Positions 1 to 8,195 are shown, counted from the first letter of the stretch. The stretch: DNA of 8,947 nt from Bacteroidia bacterium (GCA_025358395.1 JANYJT010000263.1:1-8947); one strand, 5' to 3'. Translations and numbers: made by a program. The notes: generated by a model from the letters alone, not told the origin.

Positions 1-1374
1 CAAAGAAGAGCCATCCTTCGTCAGAAAATCGGATCCGGACTGATCCTGATACCGGGAAACCGGGAGTCGCCCATGAATTATACCGACAATACCTACCATT
101 TCAGGCAGGACAGCACTTTTCTTTATTTCTTTGGCCTCGACCTGCCGGGAATGTTCGGCGTGATCGATGTCGATAACAATCTGGACCTGCTGTATGCCAA
201 TGATGTCGACATTGAGGATATCATCTGGATGGGGCCGCAAAAATCTGTGGCAGAGCAGGCATTTTCTGTTGGTGTCGATGTAACCGCACCTCTGGAGAAA
301 CTGAACCAAACGATAGAACGCGCCATCAATGGTGGCAGAAAAGTACATTTCCTGCCACCTTATCGCGCTGCTAACATGATACAGCTAAGCAGTTTGCTTG
401 GCATCAAAACCTGTAAATTAAAACAATATTCATCCCTGGCTTTGATCCAATCGATTGTTTCCATGCGCTCAATAAAGGATGCGGCAGAGATTGCTGAAAT
501 TGAAATTGCTTGTGCCACCGGTTATGAGATGCACGTAACAGCAATGAAAATGGCACAACCAGGCATCATGGAGCAACAGATTGCCGGAATACTGGAAGGA
601 ATAGCGCTTTCCAAAGGCGCCGGTACCTCTTTCCCCATCATCCTGACCCAAAATGGTGAGACCTTGCACAACCACAACCACTCATTTCCTTTGGAGGCAG
701 GCAGGCTGATGATCGTCGACGCAGGGGCCGAATCCAACGGCCATTATGCTTCAGACTTTACCCGCACCATCCCGGTAGGAGGGAAATTTAGCCGCAAGCA
801 GAAGGATATCTACAACATAGTACTGGCTGCCAACAATACAGGATTATCTCTCACCAAACCGGGTGTGACTTACCAATCCGTCCATCTGAAGGTTGCCAGG
901 GTGATCGCTGCCGGACTTAAAGATCTTGGATTCATCAAGGGCGATGTGGACGAAGCTGTGGCCAATGGTGCCCACGCACTCTTCTTCCCGCACGGACTTG
1001 GTCACATGATGGGCCTCGACGTGCACGACATGGAGGACTATGGCCAGATTCACGTTGGCTACGACAATCAGGTGAGGCCAATCGACCAGTTCGGAACGGC
1101 CTATCTGCGTCTGGGACGCAAGCTGGAGCCAGGATTTGTCATCACCAACGAGCCGGGCATTTATTTCATCCCCGCTCTGATCGAAAAATGGGAAAATGAA
1201 GGCATCAACAAGGAATTTATCAACTTTGATAAGGCTAAATCCTATATCGGTTTCGGCGGTATTCGCCTGGAAGATGATGTGCTGGTGACCGAAACCGGCG
1301 CCAGGCTGCTGGGAAACCGCATCCCGATTAATCCTGAGGATGTTGAGGCGATGGTGGCCGGCGGGAAAGGCTAA
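1..1374 (+). CDS. pepP: Xaa-Pro aminopeptidase (aminopeptidase P, M24B), 5' partial
   Basis: This cytoplasmic dinuclear-metal exopeptidase removes an N-terminal residue that precedes proline. The frame is open from base 1. The ATG at 73 is internal: the 24 codons before it read as the start of the aminopeptidase P N-terminal domain (RRAILRQKI, then GLILIPGNRESP), so only a few start codons are probably missing. Numbering from the Met at 73, the N-terminal AMP_N domain covers about 1-130 and the pita-bread catalytic domain about 135-420. All five metal ligands are visible: D216 (IVDAGAE), D228 (YASDFTR), H311 (HGLGHMMGLDVHD), E360 (ITNEPGIY) and E400 (GIRLEDD). The conserved His-rich loop HNHNH is at 199-203. 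The visible length (457 codons) fits the family, and the stop is TAA. No clear terminator follows. The next gene has its own promoter, so the two need not form an operon. The family assignment is firm; in vivo substrates are unknown. Confidence 0.96.
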   Translation, partial: QRRAILRQKIGSGLILIPGNRESPMNYTDNTYHFRQDSTFLYFFGLDLPGMFGVIDVDNNLDLLYANDVDIEDIIWMGPQKSVAEQAFSVGVDVTAPLEKLNQTIERAINGGRKVHFLPPYRAANMIQLSSLLGIKTCKLKQYSSLALIQSIVSMRSIKDAAEIAEIEIACATGYEMHVTAMKMAQPGIMEQQIAGILEGIALSKGAGTSFPIILTQNGETLHNHNHSFPLEAGRLMIVDAGAESNGHYASDFTRTIPVGGKFSRKQKDIYNIVLAANNTGLSLTKPGVTYQSVHLKVARVIAAGLKDLGFIKGDVDEAVANGAHALFFPHGLGHMMGLDVHDMEDYGQIHVGYDNQVRPIDQFGTAYLRLGRKLEPGFVITNEPGIYFIPALIEKWENEGINKEFINFDKAKSYIGFGGIRLEDDVLVTETGARLLGNRIPINPEDVEAMVAGGKG

Positions 1375-1396
1375 GGAAGGACTGGGGGACTACAGG

Positions 1397-1429
1397 ACTG
1401 GGACGACTGGGACGACTGGGATGACTGGG
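1397..1429. repeat. 9-bp tandem repeat, unit ACTGGGACG, about 3.7 copies
   Basis: Consecutive units are ACTGGGACG (1397), ACTGGGACG (1406), ACTGGGATG (1415) and a partial ACTGGG (1424). A degenerate ACTGGGGGACTACAGG lies just upstream (1381-1396). The array starts about 20 nt after the aminopeptidase stop codon and is much more G-rich than the AT-rich promoter DNA that follows. It looks like an intergenic minisatellite. No hairpin or T-tract is evident, so it was not called a terminator. Confidence 0.8.
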
Positions 1430-1552
1430 CCGAATTGTTTGCTGGAGAAGTACATATGATTCGCGATCATTTAGCTGGAATGAGAGTTCTGTCTCAATTG
1501 CTCAACCCGAACCCAATTCCTTTAAACCCTTAAATATAGCGGTACTGTCATC

Positions 1553-1581
1553 TTGAATTTTATGCAAAATAAATATCTTTG
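1553..1581 (+). promoter_or_regulatory. Bacteroidota-type promoter for the M13 peptidase gene
   Basis: TATCTTTG (1574-1581) matches the Bacteroidota -7 consensus TAnnTTTG exactly. A -33 TTG (1553-1555) lies 18 nt upstream, within the usual spacing. Transcription would start near 1588, giving a leader of about 20 nt before the ATG at 1608. No Shine-Dalgarno sequence is visible in that leader, as is usual in this phylum. The match is seen directly; promoter activity is inferred. Confidence 0.7.
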
Positions 1582-1607
1582 GAACCTTAAAACTCAGAAC
1601 CTGTATT

Positions 1608-3644
1608 ATGAAGAACAAATTTACTGTTATTTCAATCTCCGCATTTATGATTGTAGCTACCCTGATGTCATGCACTGAGCCGAACAAATCTGCCTCCGCT
1701 CCTGCCATAGACCCTGCCAACCTGGACAAATCAGTCATTCCGGGAAACGATTTTGATACTTATGCCAACGGTGGATGGAAGAAACTCAATCCGCTGCCGG
1801 CCGACCGCGGTCGTTTTGGTTCCTTCGACAAACTGGCAGAGGTAGCCGAAAAGCAGGTAAATGACCTGGTGACAACAACCGCTGCCGCCAACAATGCAAA
1901 AGGCTCTATCGGTGATAAAATCGCTACTCTTTTTAATTCGGGTATGGATACGGCCAAAATAGAAAAGCAAGGTCTCGAATACATTGATCCATACCTGAAG
2001 GAGATCGACCAGATCAGTACCCCGGATGAGGTACAACTTGCACTCATTCGTTTCCATCAATACGGATTGTCCCCTCTGTTTGGACTTTATGGCGCTGCTG
2101 ATTCCCGCAACAGCTCCATGGTAATAGCGCAACTTACCCAAGCCGGCATGGGCATGCCCGACCGTGATTACTACCTGAACGAAGATCCCAGATCGGTTGA
2201 TCTGCGTGCCAAATATATTACCTACATGACCACCATGTTCAAATCGATTGGGAATGATGAGGCAACATCCGCTTCGAATGCCCAAAAGGTAATGACCCTC
2301 GAGACAAAGCTGGCCAAGGCAGCCATGTCGCGTTTGGAGATGCGCGATCCAAACAAAACATACAACAAAGTAACGACAGATGAGCTGAATAAACTCTCTC
2401 CGGTTTTCAACTGGAACAGGTATTTTACTGATATGGGTATTGGCAATCCCGGATCTGTCAACATCAATCAGCCTGAATTTGTCAGGGAGATTAGTGCTCT
2501 GCTCACAGCTATCCCGGTCGAAGATTGGAAAATCTATCTTAAATGGAACCTGATCAACGAGACGGCTTCCTATCTCTCTTCGAATTTCGTACAAGCCAGT
2601 TTTGATTTCTACGGGAAAGCCATGACAGGAACAGAAGTGATGCGCCCGCGTTGGAAAAGAGTATTGGGTGTGACAAGTGGCGCCCTTAGCGAAGCACTGG
2701 GTCAGCTTTATGTAAAAGCCTATTTTCCGCAGGAAGCCAAAGACCGCATGGTGAAGCTGGTTTCGAACCTGCGTGTTGCATTGGGCGAAAGAATTCAGAA
2801 TCTCGAATGGATGAGTCCTGAAACGAAGAAAAAGGCCATGGAAAAGCTGGCTACCATCAATGTGAAGATTGGTTATCCCGACAAATGGAGGGACTATTCA
2901 GGACTTGAAATAAAGGACGATGCCTATGTTCTCAATGTACTGAGGGCCAATAAATTTGAAACTGAATTCAGTCTTGGAAAGATCAATAAGCCCGTCGACA
3001 AACTTGAATGGTTCATGTCGCCTCAGACTGTGAATGCCTATTACAGCCCTGACAAAAATGAGATCGTCTTTCCCGCGGCTATCCTGCAACCTCCGTTCTT
3101 TTTCAAGGATGGGGACGATGCGGTTAACTATGGCGCCATTGGGGTCGTCATCGGACATGAAATGACACACGGGTTTGATGACCAGGGACGCAAGTTTGAC
3201 AAAGAAGGCAACCTGACCGACTGGTGGACAGCCGACGATGCGACCCGATTTGATGCACGTACAAAAATTTTGGTTGACCAATACAATAGTTTTGTGGTTC
3301 TGGATACCATCCACGCCAACGGACAACTTAGCCTGGGAGAAAATATTGCCGATCTTGGCGGACTGAACATCTCATTTCAGGCATTCCGAACCGCCAATAT
3401 TCAAAAAGATGCCATTGATGGATTTACGCCCGATCAAAGATTCTTCCTGGCTTATGCCCATGTATGGGGACAAAATACCCGCGACAAGGAGATTCTTCGT
3501 CGTACCAAGGAAGATGTCCATTCACTTGGCCGCTTCAGGGTACTGGGGCCACTCCAGAATCTGCCGGAATTTTATGCCGCTTTCGATGTAAAAGAAGGCC
3601 AGGCGATGTACTTGGCTCCGGAAAAACGAGCAAAGATTTGGTAA
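1608..3644 (+). CDS. pepO: M13 family (neprilysin/PepO-type) zinc metallopeptidase, lipoprotein
   Basis: This gluzincin endopeptidase cleaves oligopeptides, probably from the cell envelope. The 678-residue product starts with a basic N-region and a hydrophobic stretch ending in a lipobox, L19-M20-S21-C22, so it should be lipidated at Cys22 and exported. The M13 N-terminal domain spans about 45-415 and the catalytic domain about 470-678. Catalytic signatures are complete: substrate-binding NAYY at 476-479, zinc site H517-E518-M519-T520-H521, third ligand E578 and D582 in GENIADLGG, and the C-terminal block DVHSLGRFRVLG (H638) with the family's typical KIW ending. Length is normal for the family. 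The ATG at 1608 is supported by the lipoprotein signal and by the promoter about 30 nt upstream. The gene converges with the FAD/Fe-S dehydrogenase gene; its last codons and TAA stop lie inside a perfect palindrome. The symbol pepO reflects family usage; the physiological substrate cannot be read from the sequence. Confidence 0.96.
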   Translation: MKNKFTVISISAFMIVATLMSCTEPNKSASAPAIDPANLDKSVIPGNDFDTYANGGWKKLNPLPADRGRFGSFDKLAEVAEKQVNDLVTTTAAANNAKGSIGDKIATLFNSGMDTAKIEKQGLEYIDPYLKEIDQISTPDEVQLALIRFHQYGLSPLFGLYGAADSRNSSMVIAQLTQAGMGMPDRDYYLNEDPRSVDLRAKYITYMTTMFKSIGNDEATSASNAQKVMTLETKLAKAAMSRLEMRDPNKTYNKVTTDELNKLSPVFNWNRYFTDMGIGNPGSVNINQPEFVREISALLTAIPVEDWKIYLKWNLINETASYLSSNFVQASFDFYGKAMTGTEVMRPRWKRVLGVTSGALSEALGQLYVKAYFPQEAKDRMVKLVSNLRVALGERIQNLEWMSPETKKKAMEKLATINVKIGYPDKWRDYSGLEIKDDAYVLNVLRANKFETEFSLGKINKPVDKLEWFMSPQTVNAYYSPDKNEIVFPAAILQPPFFFKDGDDAVNYGAIGVVIGHEMTHGFDDQGRKFDKEGNLTDWWTADDATRFDARTKILVDQYNSFVVLDTIHANGQLSLGENIADLGGLNISFQAFRTANIQKDAIDGFTPDQRFFLAYAHVWGQNTRDKEILRRTKEDVHSLGRFRVLGPLQNLPEFYAAFDVKEGQAMYLAPEKRAKIW

Positions 3645-3698
3645 GAAATAGAAAAGGGAGCATTTGGCTCCCTTTTCTATTTCTTACCAAATCTTTGC
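3630..3698. repeat. Perfect 32-bp inverted repeat with 5-nt loop, spanning both convergent gene ends
   Basis: The left arm (3630-3661) and right arm (3667-3698) are perfect reverse complements over all 32 positions, checked base by base; the loop is ATTTG (3662-3666). The next outer pair (A3629 and A3699) does not match. The left arm holds the last codons and TAA stop of the M13 peptidase gene (3642-3644). The right arm holds the last codons and TAG stop of the minus-strand dehydrogenase gene (3677-3679). The same 32-nt word is thus read in two frames, giving A-K-I-W-stop on plus and Q-R-F-G-K-K-stop on minus. Confidence 0.97.
3652..3676. terminator. Bidirectional rho-independent terminator
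   Basis: This is the inner part of the palindrome: AAAAGGGAGC, loop ATTTG, GCTCCCTTTT. The GC-rich stem is flanked by an A-tract on one side and a T-tract on the other, so it can act on transcripts of both strands. It lies between the two convergent stop codons (3644 and 3677). The T-tract continues as TTTTCTATTTCTT on the plus strand, with the symmetric equivalent on the minus strand. Function is inferred from structure and position. Confidence 0.88.
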
Positions 3699-6619
3699 AA
3701 CATGGCCTCGTAAAGTACTTCAACCGGATGAACCGCCTTTTTTCCCGTGCCATCCAGAATATGATGCCGGCAACTGGTACCGGGTGCCGCGATGACCACA
3801 TCATCCTTCAGGCGCTGTATTCCCGGGAATAGCACCAGACCTCCAATCTTCATCGAAAGGTCATAATGCTCCTTTTCGTAACCGAAAGATCCTGCCATGC
3901 CGCAACAGCCCGACGGTATCTCCTGAACATGGTAATTAAGTGGCAGGGAGAGCATTTTTATTGTTGGCATCGTAGAGGCAATGGCTTTCTGCTGACAATG
4001 GCCATGCAGTTTGATGGTCAATTCTTGGCTGGTAAAGCTTTCTGCCGAAATATTTCCCTTTTCCTGCTCCCTGACCAGAAATTCCTCTATCATCAGACTG
4101 TTCTTCGCGACTTTTTGGGAAGCAATCTTATCTTCTCCACGCAAAAGGTCCGGGTATTCGTCCCTGAAAGTCAGGATGGCCGATGGTTCGATGCCAATCA
4201 AAGGATGTGTTTCATCAATCAGGGGCGCAAATATGGAAACATTATTTTTCGCGATTTTGGCCGCTTTCCGAAGATATCCCTTTGATAGAAAGGTTCTTCC
4301 ACTTACTTCGTGGCCGACTGTCAGTACCCGGTACCCCAGATGATTCAGTACCCTGATCGCCTTGATGCCAATTTCTGTGTCATTGAAGTTTGTAAACTCG
4401 TCTACGAAAAGATAAAGAGATCCTTTTGGGGTAGTCAGACTGCTATTAAGCGCATTCAAATTGCTTTTGCACCAGCTGCGAAGCGTTTGTTTACCCAATC
4501 CCGGGATGCTTCTCCTTTGCGCAAATCCGGTCAACGATTTGATCAAACCGGAGGAGACTTTGCTGTGAACGAAGAAATTGAATAATTCCGGGAAAGCCGA
4601 TCCCAATTTGTACAACGAAGAGATGTTCGCCACTAGTTTCGACCGAATGGGAGAGCCTTCCAGATCATATTTGTGCTGCAGGAATTCTGCTTTTATTTTG
4701 GCCATGTCAACTCCGGAGGGGCACTCCGATTTGCAACCTTTGCATGAAAGGCAGAGGTCGAGAATTTCGTTCAGCTCTTTGCTCTCAAAAATATTACCGC
4801 TTTTTCTGCTGTGCAGATAATCATTCAACAAATTGGCCCGGGCACGTGTGGTAAGTTTCTCATCACGGGAGGCCATGTAACTCGGGCACATCGTTCCTCC
4901 GATGATTTCCGATTTCCGGCAGTCGCCGGATCCATTGCATTTTTCGACATGCCTGACAAATCCCATCGAATCAGACCAGTCGAAAACGGTCTCAAAGACA
5001 GGATCATTTTCGCCCGGATTAATTCGCAATGAACTGTCCATCGGGGGAGTATTGACGATCTTCCCGGGATTGAACAGGTTATCAGGATCCCAGCATTGCT
5101 TCAGCTGTTTGATCAATTCAAAATTATGATCTCCAAGAATTATAGGAATGAATTCGCCCCTCAGTCGTCCGTCACCATGCTCGCCACTCAGGGATCCATG
5201 GTATTTCTTGACCAGATGAGCGATCTTTGTGGCGATGGTGCGAAACAATTTCACCCCTTCAGGATCTTTGAGGTTGATAACCGGTCTGAGGTGAAGTTCA
5301 CCGGTGGCAATGTGGGCATGGTAAACGCAACTTAATCCATGCGTAGCCATAATCTCCTTAAATTCACCAATGTATTGGGATAAAACCAGCGGATCAACTG
5401 CTGTATCTTCCACCAACGAAACTGGTTTGGCATCGCCAGGGATGTTTGAAAGCAGCCCCAGACCTGCTTTCCGCAAGGCCCAAACTTTTTTGGTATCATC
5501 ACCTGTTACGAGCGGAAAATGATAACCGAATCCAGCGGCTCTAAGCTCGTTTTCAAGTGCCTGATGTAAAGTTTCTATTTCGGTCAGTGTCTCCCTTGCC
5601 CACTCTAAAACTAGAATCGCACCAGGTTCTCCCTCTACAAAAAACCTGTTTTTCCTTTGTTCAATGCTGCCGAGTGTACATTTTAAGATGACATCATCGA
5701 TCAGTTCAATGGCTCCGGGATTGTACTTCAGAGCCATGAGGTTCCCCTCCATCGCCTCCTCCAGCGTGTGGAAATGGATGCAAACAAGTCCAATCTCCTT
5801 TGGTGGAAGAGGAACAAGGTTCAGTTTTATTTCCGTGATAAATAGCAAGGTTCCTTCCGAACCGGCTATCAGTTTCGAAAAGTTGAATTGTTTTTCGCTT
5901 TCTGAAAAAAGCTGACAATGCAGCAACTCATCCAAAGCATACCCGGTGTTCCTCCGCCGAAGTGATTTCACCGGATATTCTTTTTCAATCTGCTCTTTGT
6001 TGGATGGATCGGAGAGCATTTGGTCTATCTGACGGTAGATCCTGTTTTCGAGCTGGTCACCAACTGTTTTGTCTTTGAATTCCTGGTAAGAGAGCCTCTT
6101 GAATTGAACCTCTGAACCATCAGAGAGAAAACCGGTCACCTCAAGCAAATGGTCTCTGGTGCTCCCAAATATGAGTGAATGTGCCCCGCAAGCGTTGTTT
6201 CCAACCATGCCACCAATCATGCAACGGTTGGATGTGGAAGTCTCCGGACCGAAAAACAGGCCAAATTGCCGGAGATGAATATTGAGTTCATCCAGTACGA
6301 CCCCTGGCTGCAATCTGACCCAACTCTCCTGCTGATTGACCTCCAGTATTTGCGTCATCGTTCTTGAAAGATCTACTACTACGCCATGACCAACGACCTG
6401 TCCCGCAAGTGAGGTCCCGGCAGTTCGCGGAATAATACCCAATTGATGCTTCCGGCAAAATAAAATCAGGCGTAGGATATCTTCCTTGGACTTTGGAAAT
6501 GCAACTGCCGCTGGCATTTCTTTGTACGCTGAAGCATCTGTTGAATAAAGAATTAAGGTTGTCTCATCAGTCAGTAAATCACCTGATAGCTCCTGTTTCA
6601 GGGTCGAAAAATCAATCAT
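3677..6619 (-). CDS. FAD-linked D-2-hydroxyacid dehydrogenase fused to 4Fe-4S and CCG domains (YdiJ-like)
   Basis: The 980-residue product is a flavin and iron-sulfur oxidoreductase likely to oxidise a D-2-hydroxyacid (D-2-hydroxyglutarate, D-lactate or similar). The PCMH-type FAD domain covers about 35-265, with PRTAGTSLAGQ at 64-74, GPETSTSNR at 124-132, NNACGAHS at 141-148 and GSEGTLLFITE at 253-263. The FAD-oxidase C-terminal domain covers about 270-525. It carries H436 and H443 (HIATGELH) and GEHGDGR (E480, H481), matching the metal and substrate site of D-2-hydroxyglutarate dehydrogenases. A dicluster ferredoxin region follows: C561, C567 and C578-P, then C623, C626, C629 and C633-P. 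A heterodisulfide-reductase-like CCG region is at about 735-975 (HGHC at 872-875, CCG at 905-907, C950). There is no signal peptide or membrane helix, so it is probably cytoplasmic or membrane-peripheral. The order and length match E. coli YdiJ-type proteins. The ATG at 6619 has no Shine-Dalgarno. The gene is monocistronic here, divergent from the NrfD gene. The exact substrate is uncertain. Confidence 0.93.
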   Translation of the reverse strand: MIDFSTLKQELSGDLLTDETTLILYSTDASAYKEMPAAVAFPKSKEDILRLILFCRKHQLGIIPRTAGTSLAGQVVGHGVVVDLSRTMTQILEVNQQESWVRLQPGVVLDELNIHLRQFGLFFGPETSTSNRCMIGGMVGNNACGAHSLIFGSTRDHLLEVTGFLSDGSEVQFKRLSYQEFKDKTVGDQLENRIYRQIDQMLSDPSNKEQIEKEYPVKSLRRRNTGYALDELLHCQLFSESEKQFNFSKLIAGSEGTLLFITEIKLNLVPLPPKEIGLVCIHFHTLEEAMEGNLMALKYNPGAIELIDDVILKCTLGSIEQRKNRFFVEGEPGAILVLEWARETLTEIETLHQALENELRAAGFGYHFPLVTGDDTKKVWALRKAGLGLLSNIPGDAKPVSLVEDTAVDPLVLSQYIGEFKEIMATHGLSCVYHAHIATGELHLRPVINLKDPEGVKLFRTIATKIAHLVKKYHGSLSGEHGDGRLRGEFIPIILGDHNFELIKQLKQCWDPDNLFNPGKIVNTPPMDSSLRINPGENDPVFETVFDWSDSMGFVRHVEKCNGSGDCRKSEIIGGTMCPSYMASRDEKLTTRARANLLNDYLHSRKSGNIFESKELNEILDLCLSCKGCKSECPSGVDMAKIKAEFLQHKYDLEGSPIRSKLVANISSLYKLGSAFPELFNFFVHSKVSSGLIKSLTGFAQRRSIPGLGKQTLRSWCKSNLNALNSSLTTPKGSLYLFVDEFTNFNDTEIGIKAIRVLNHLGYRVLTVGHEVSGRTFLSKGYLRKAAKIAKNNVSIFAPLIDETHPLIGIEPSAILTFRDEYPDLLRGEDKIASQKVAKNSLMIEEFLVREQEKGNISAESFTSQELTIKLHGHCQQKAIASTMPTIKMLSLPLNYHVQEIPSGCCGMAGSFGYEKEHYDLSMKIGGLVLFPGIQRLKDDVVIAAPGTSCRHHILDGTGKKAVHPVEVLYEAMLQRFGKK

Positions 6620-6677
6620 CTACCGTAGCGTTTTAAAAATAAATATGTAGATTTATAAAAAATTAGCTCCCGTTTAG

Positions 6678-6693
6678 GATCTTTGCAAATAAA
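6678..6693. promoter_or_regulatory. Candidate overlapping divergent promoters sharing TTTGCAAA
   Basis: On the plus strand GATCTTTGCA (6678-6687) matches the strong Bacteroidota -7 form TAnnTTTGCA except at its first base. On the minus strand TTTATTTGCA (6693-6684) matches except at its second base. They overlap on the palindrome TTTGCAAA (6682-6689), in the gap between the divergent dehydrogenase and NrfD genes. I found no convincing -33 TTG for either direction, so this is tentative. It would give leaders of about 60 nt for the dehydrogenase and about 130 nt for NrfD. Confidence 0.35.
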
Positions 6694-6709
6694 AATTTTC
6701 ACCTCCCTG

Positions 6710-6811
6710 ATGATTGGGGATGTTATTTCCATTTGGAATACGAAGTTAGGAGAAAATCTTAAAAGTATCGGAAGCAGAGCAACCCGAAAAAGTTTTGTCA
6801 AGAAAAGTTAA
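6710..6811 (+). CDS. Possible 33-residue small ORF ahead of the NrfD gene
   Basis: An ATG at 6710 opens a frame ending in TAA at 6809-6811, 16 nt before the NrfD start at 6828. The peptide begins MIGDVISIWNTKLGENL and ends with a basic tail (RKSFVKKS). It has no membrane segment and resembles no family I know. The frame is open upstream as far as 6659. It starts about 20 nt downstream of where the candidate promoter at 6678 would initiate, the same short-leader arrangement as the M13 gene. It could be a leader peptide, a small operon member or chance; translation is not shown by the sequence alone. Confidence 0.2.
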   Translation: MIGDVISIWNTKLGENLKSIGSRATRKSFVKKS

Positions 6812-6827
6812 CCTTAGAACTACTACT

Positions 6828-8177
6828 ATGGCTTCAGAAGTAAACACAAATTTTTTACAAGACAAACGACTGGATCGTATCGCTACCGATATTTTACGAC
6901 CCGTCGGAGTCGATAGAAGCTTCATCGTATGGATGTCCAGCTTGTCTATGCTTCTCTTTGTTTGCATGTATGCATACTATATTCAGCTTGATAAGGGATT
7001 GATTGTTACCGGATTACGTGATTATGTAAGTTGGGGGATGTATATTTCCAATTTTGTCTTTTTTGTGGCCACAAGTTTGGTTGGTATGCTGATTAGTTCA
7101 GTTCTGGGCATGATGGGATACAAATGGATCAAACCCATTGGTCGTATCGCTGAAATTATCGCGGTTGCCTTTTCCGCTGTGGCGGGCATTGTCATCGTTT
7201 CTGACATGGGGCGTCCGGAAAGGCTGCCTTATGTCTTTTTGTATGGTCGCATTCAGTCACCAATCCTATGGGATGTAACAGTTGTAACGACCTATATGAC
7301 TCTCAGTATCTTACTTTATCTATTTACCATGATACCGGATATGGCCATCTCCAAAGGCCGTATCGGCCATACGCCTGTTTGGTTACAGAAAACCTATGAA
7401 TTTCTCTCTTTCAACTTCAAACACACTCCTGAACAATATAGGATATTACTAAAAGCAGTTCGCATCTTGCTGATACTGATTGTTCCTACTGCTTTTGCCA
7501 TTCATACGGTAACCTCCTGGTTGTTTGCCGTAACAACCCGTCCCGGCTGGGATAGTACCATATTCGGACCTTATTTTCTTACCGGAGCCTTTGTTGCCGG
7601 GTCTGCAGCTGTGATTATTTTGATGTTCATCGTCAGAAACAACTACAAACTGAGCAGATACATTACCCTTGAACATTTTGATAAAATGGGGAAACTCCTT
7701 TTCCTGGTTTCCATCGTCTATTTTTATTTTAACCTGAATGAATACCTTGTTCCGGCTTATAAAATGAAGACCTTTGAAGCCCGCCACCTGACAGAGCTGT
7801 TTACCGGTGAATTTGCCTTCATGTTCTGGAGTGTCCAGTTGCTGGGACTTATCATCCCGATGATTTTACTCCTCTTTAAACAAATGCGTAAACCATTTCC
7901 GATGTTTATCATCGCGATAGTTGTCCTGATCGCTTCATGGTTTAAGCGATTGCTGATTGTGGTACCAACCATGGAGTCACCTTTTTTGCCAAAGCAGGGT
8001 GTACCGGATGCCTGGATGGTATATCATCCGACCATTGTAGAATCTGCCATTACAATAGGTACTATCACCTTAGCCGTTATGATTATTTCGGTGTTGATGA
8101 AGTTGTTTCCTGTTATTCCCATCTGGGAAATAGCGGAAGAGGAGAGTTCGCACCCTGAACAGCAACCGGTCGGGTAA
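6828..8177 (+). CDS. NrfD/PsrC-family quinol-interacting membrane protein, ActC-like (ten helices)
   Basis: This integral membrane subunit would bind menaquinol and hand electrons to partner redox subunits. The 449-residue protein (from the ATG at 6828) has about ten hydrophobic helices, near residues 31-52, 72-93, 104-124, 148-170, 207-233, 248-269, 287-307, 328-350, 357-378 and 404-428. Ten helices is the ActC/ActF pattern of alternative complex III, whereas PsrC has eight. Family signatures are WGMYISNF (69-76), SDMGRPER (125-132), HTVTSWLFAV (226-235) and RPGWDSTIFGPYFLTGAF (238-255). A TTG at 6795 in the same frame would add 11 residues, but the ATG start (MASEVN) is more plausible. TAA, TAG and TAA occur in a row at the 3' end. 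A cytochrome c gene follows after 18 nt, so they are probably co-transcribed. No Fe-S or molybdopterin-like subunit precedes it, unlike canonical act loci, so the complex identity is open. Confidence 0.92.
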   Translation: MASEVNTNFLQDKRLDRIATDILRPVGVDRSFIVWMSSLSMLLFVCMYAYYIQLDKGLIVTGLRDYVSWGMYISNFVFFVATSLVGMLISSVLGMMGYKWIKPIGRIAEIIAVAFSAVAGIVIVSDMGRPERLPYVFLYGRIQSPILWDVTVVTTYMTLSILLYLFTMIPDMAISKGRIGHTPVWLQKTYEFLSFNFKHTPEQYRILLKAVRILLILIVPTAFAIHTVTSWLFAVTTRPGWDSTIFGPYFLTGAFVAGSAAVIILMFIVRNNYKLSRYITLEHFDKMGKLLFLVSIVYFYFNLNEYLVPAYKMKTFEARHLTELFTGEFAFMFWSVQLLGLIIPMILLLFKQMRKPFPMFIIAIVVLIASWFKRLLIVVPTMESPFLPKQGVPDAWMVYHPTIVESAITIGTITLAVMIISVLMKLFPVIPIWEIAEEESSHPEQQPVG

Positions 8178-8195
8178 TAGTAACCGCGAAATACA

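Noticed and set aside
73..75. ATG at 73 as the true start of the aminopeptidase
   Set aside because: The 24 upstream in-frame codons encode recognisable AMP_N-domain sequence, so the gene begins outside the window.
1456..1533. 25-codon ORF in the 1375-1607 spacer, with GGAGAA a few bases upstream
   Set aside because: It is very short, low in complexity (NPNPIPLNP ending), and shows no conserved feature. The inverted ATGAT/ATCAT at its start is too short to call an operator.
1731..2594. Long antisense ORF (287 codons) inside the M13 peptidase gene
   Set aside because: It lies entirely opposite a well-supported conserved gene and shows no recognisable protein features; it is a shadow frame.
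6665..6688. GCTCCC and ATCTTTGCAA occur both here and in the palindrome's right arm at 3667-3700, flanking the dehydrogenase gene
   Set aside because: Spacing between the two words differs (7 versus 18 nt), one copy is coding and the other resembles a promoter box, and no target-site duplication or mobile element was seen. Treated as coincidence.
6616..6801. Minus-strand 61-codon ORF overlapping the dehydrogenase start by ATGA
   Set aside because: It needs a TTG start, runs through AT-rich divergent promoter DNA, and its product resembles nothing I know. The ATGA overlap is probably chance.
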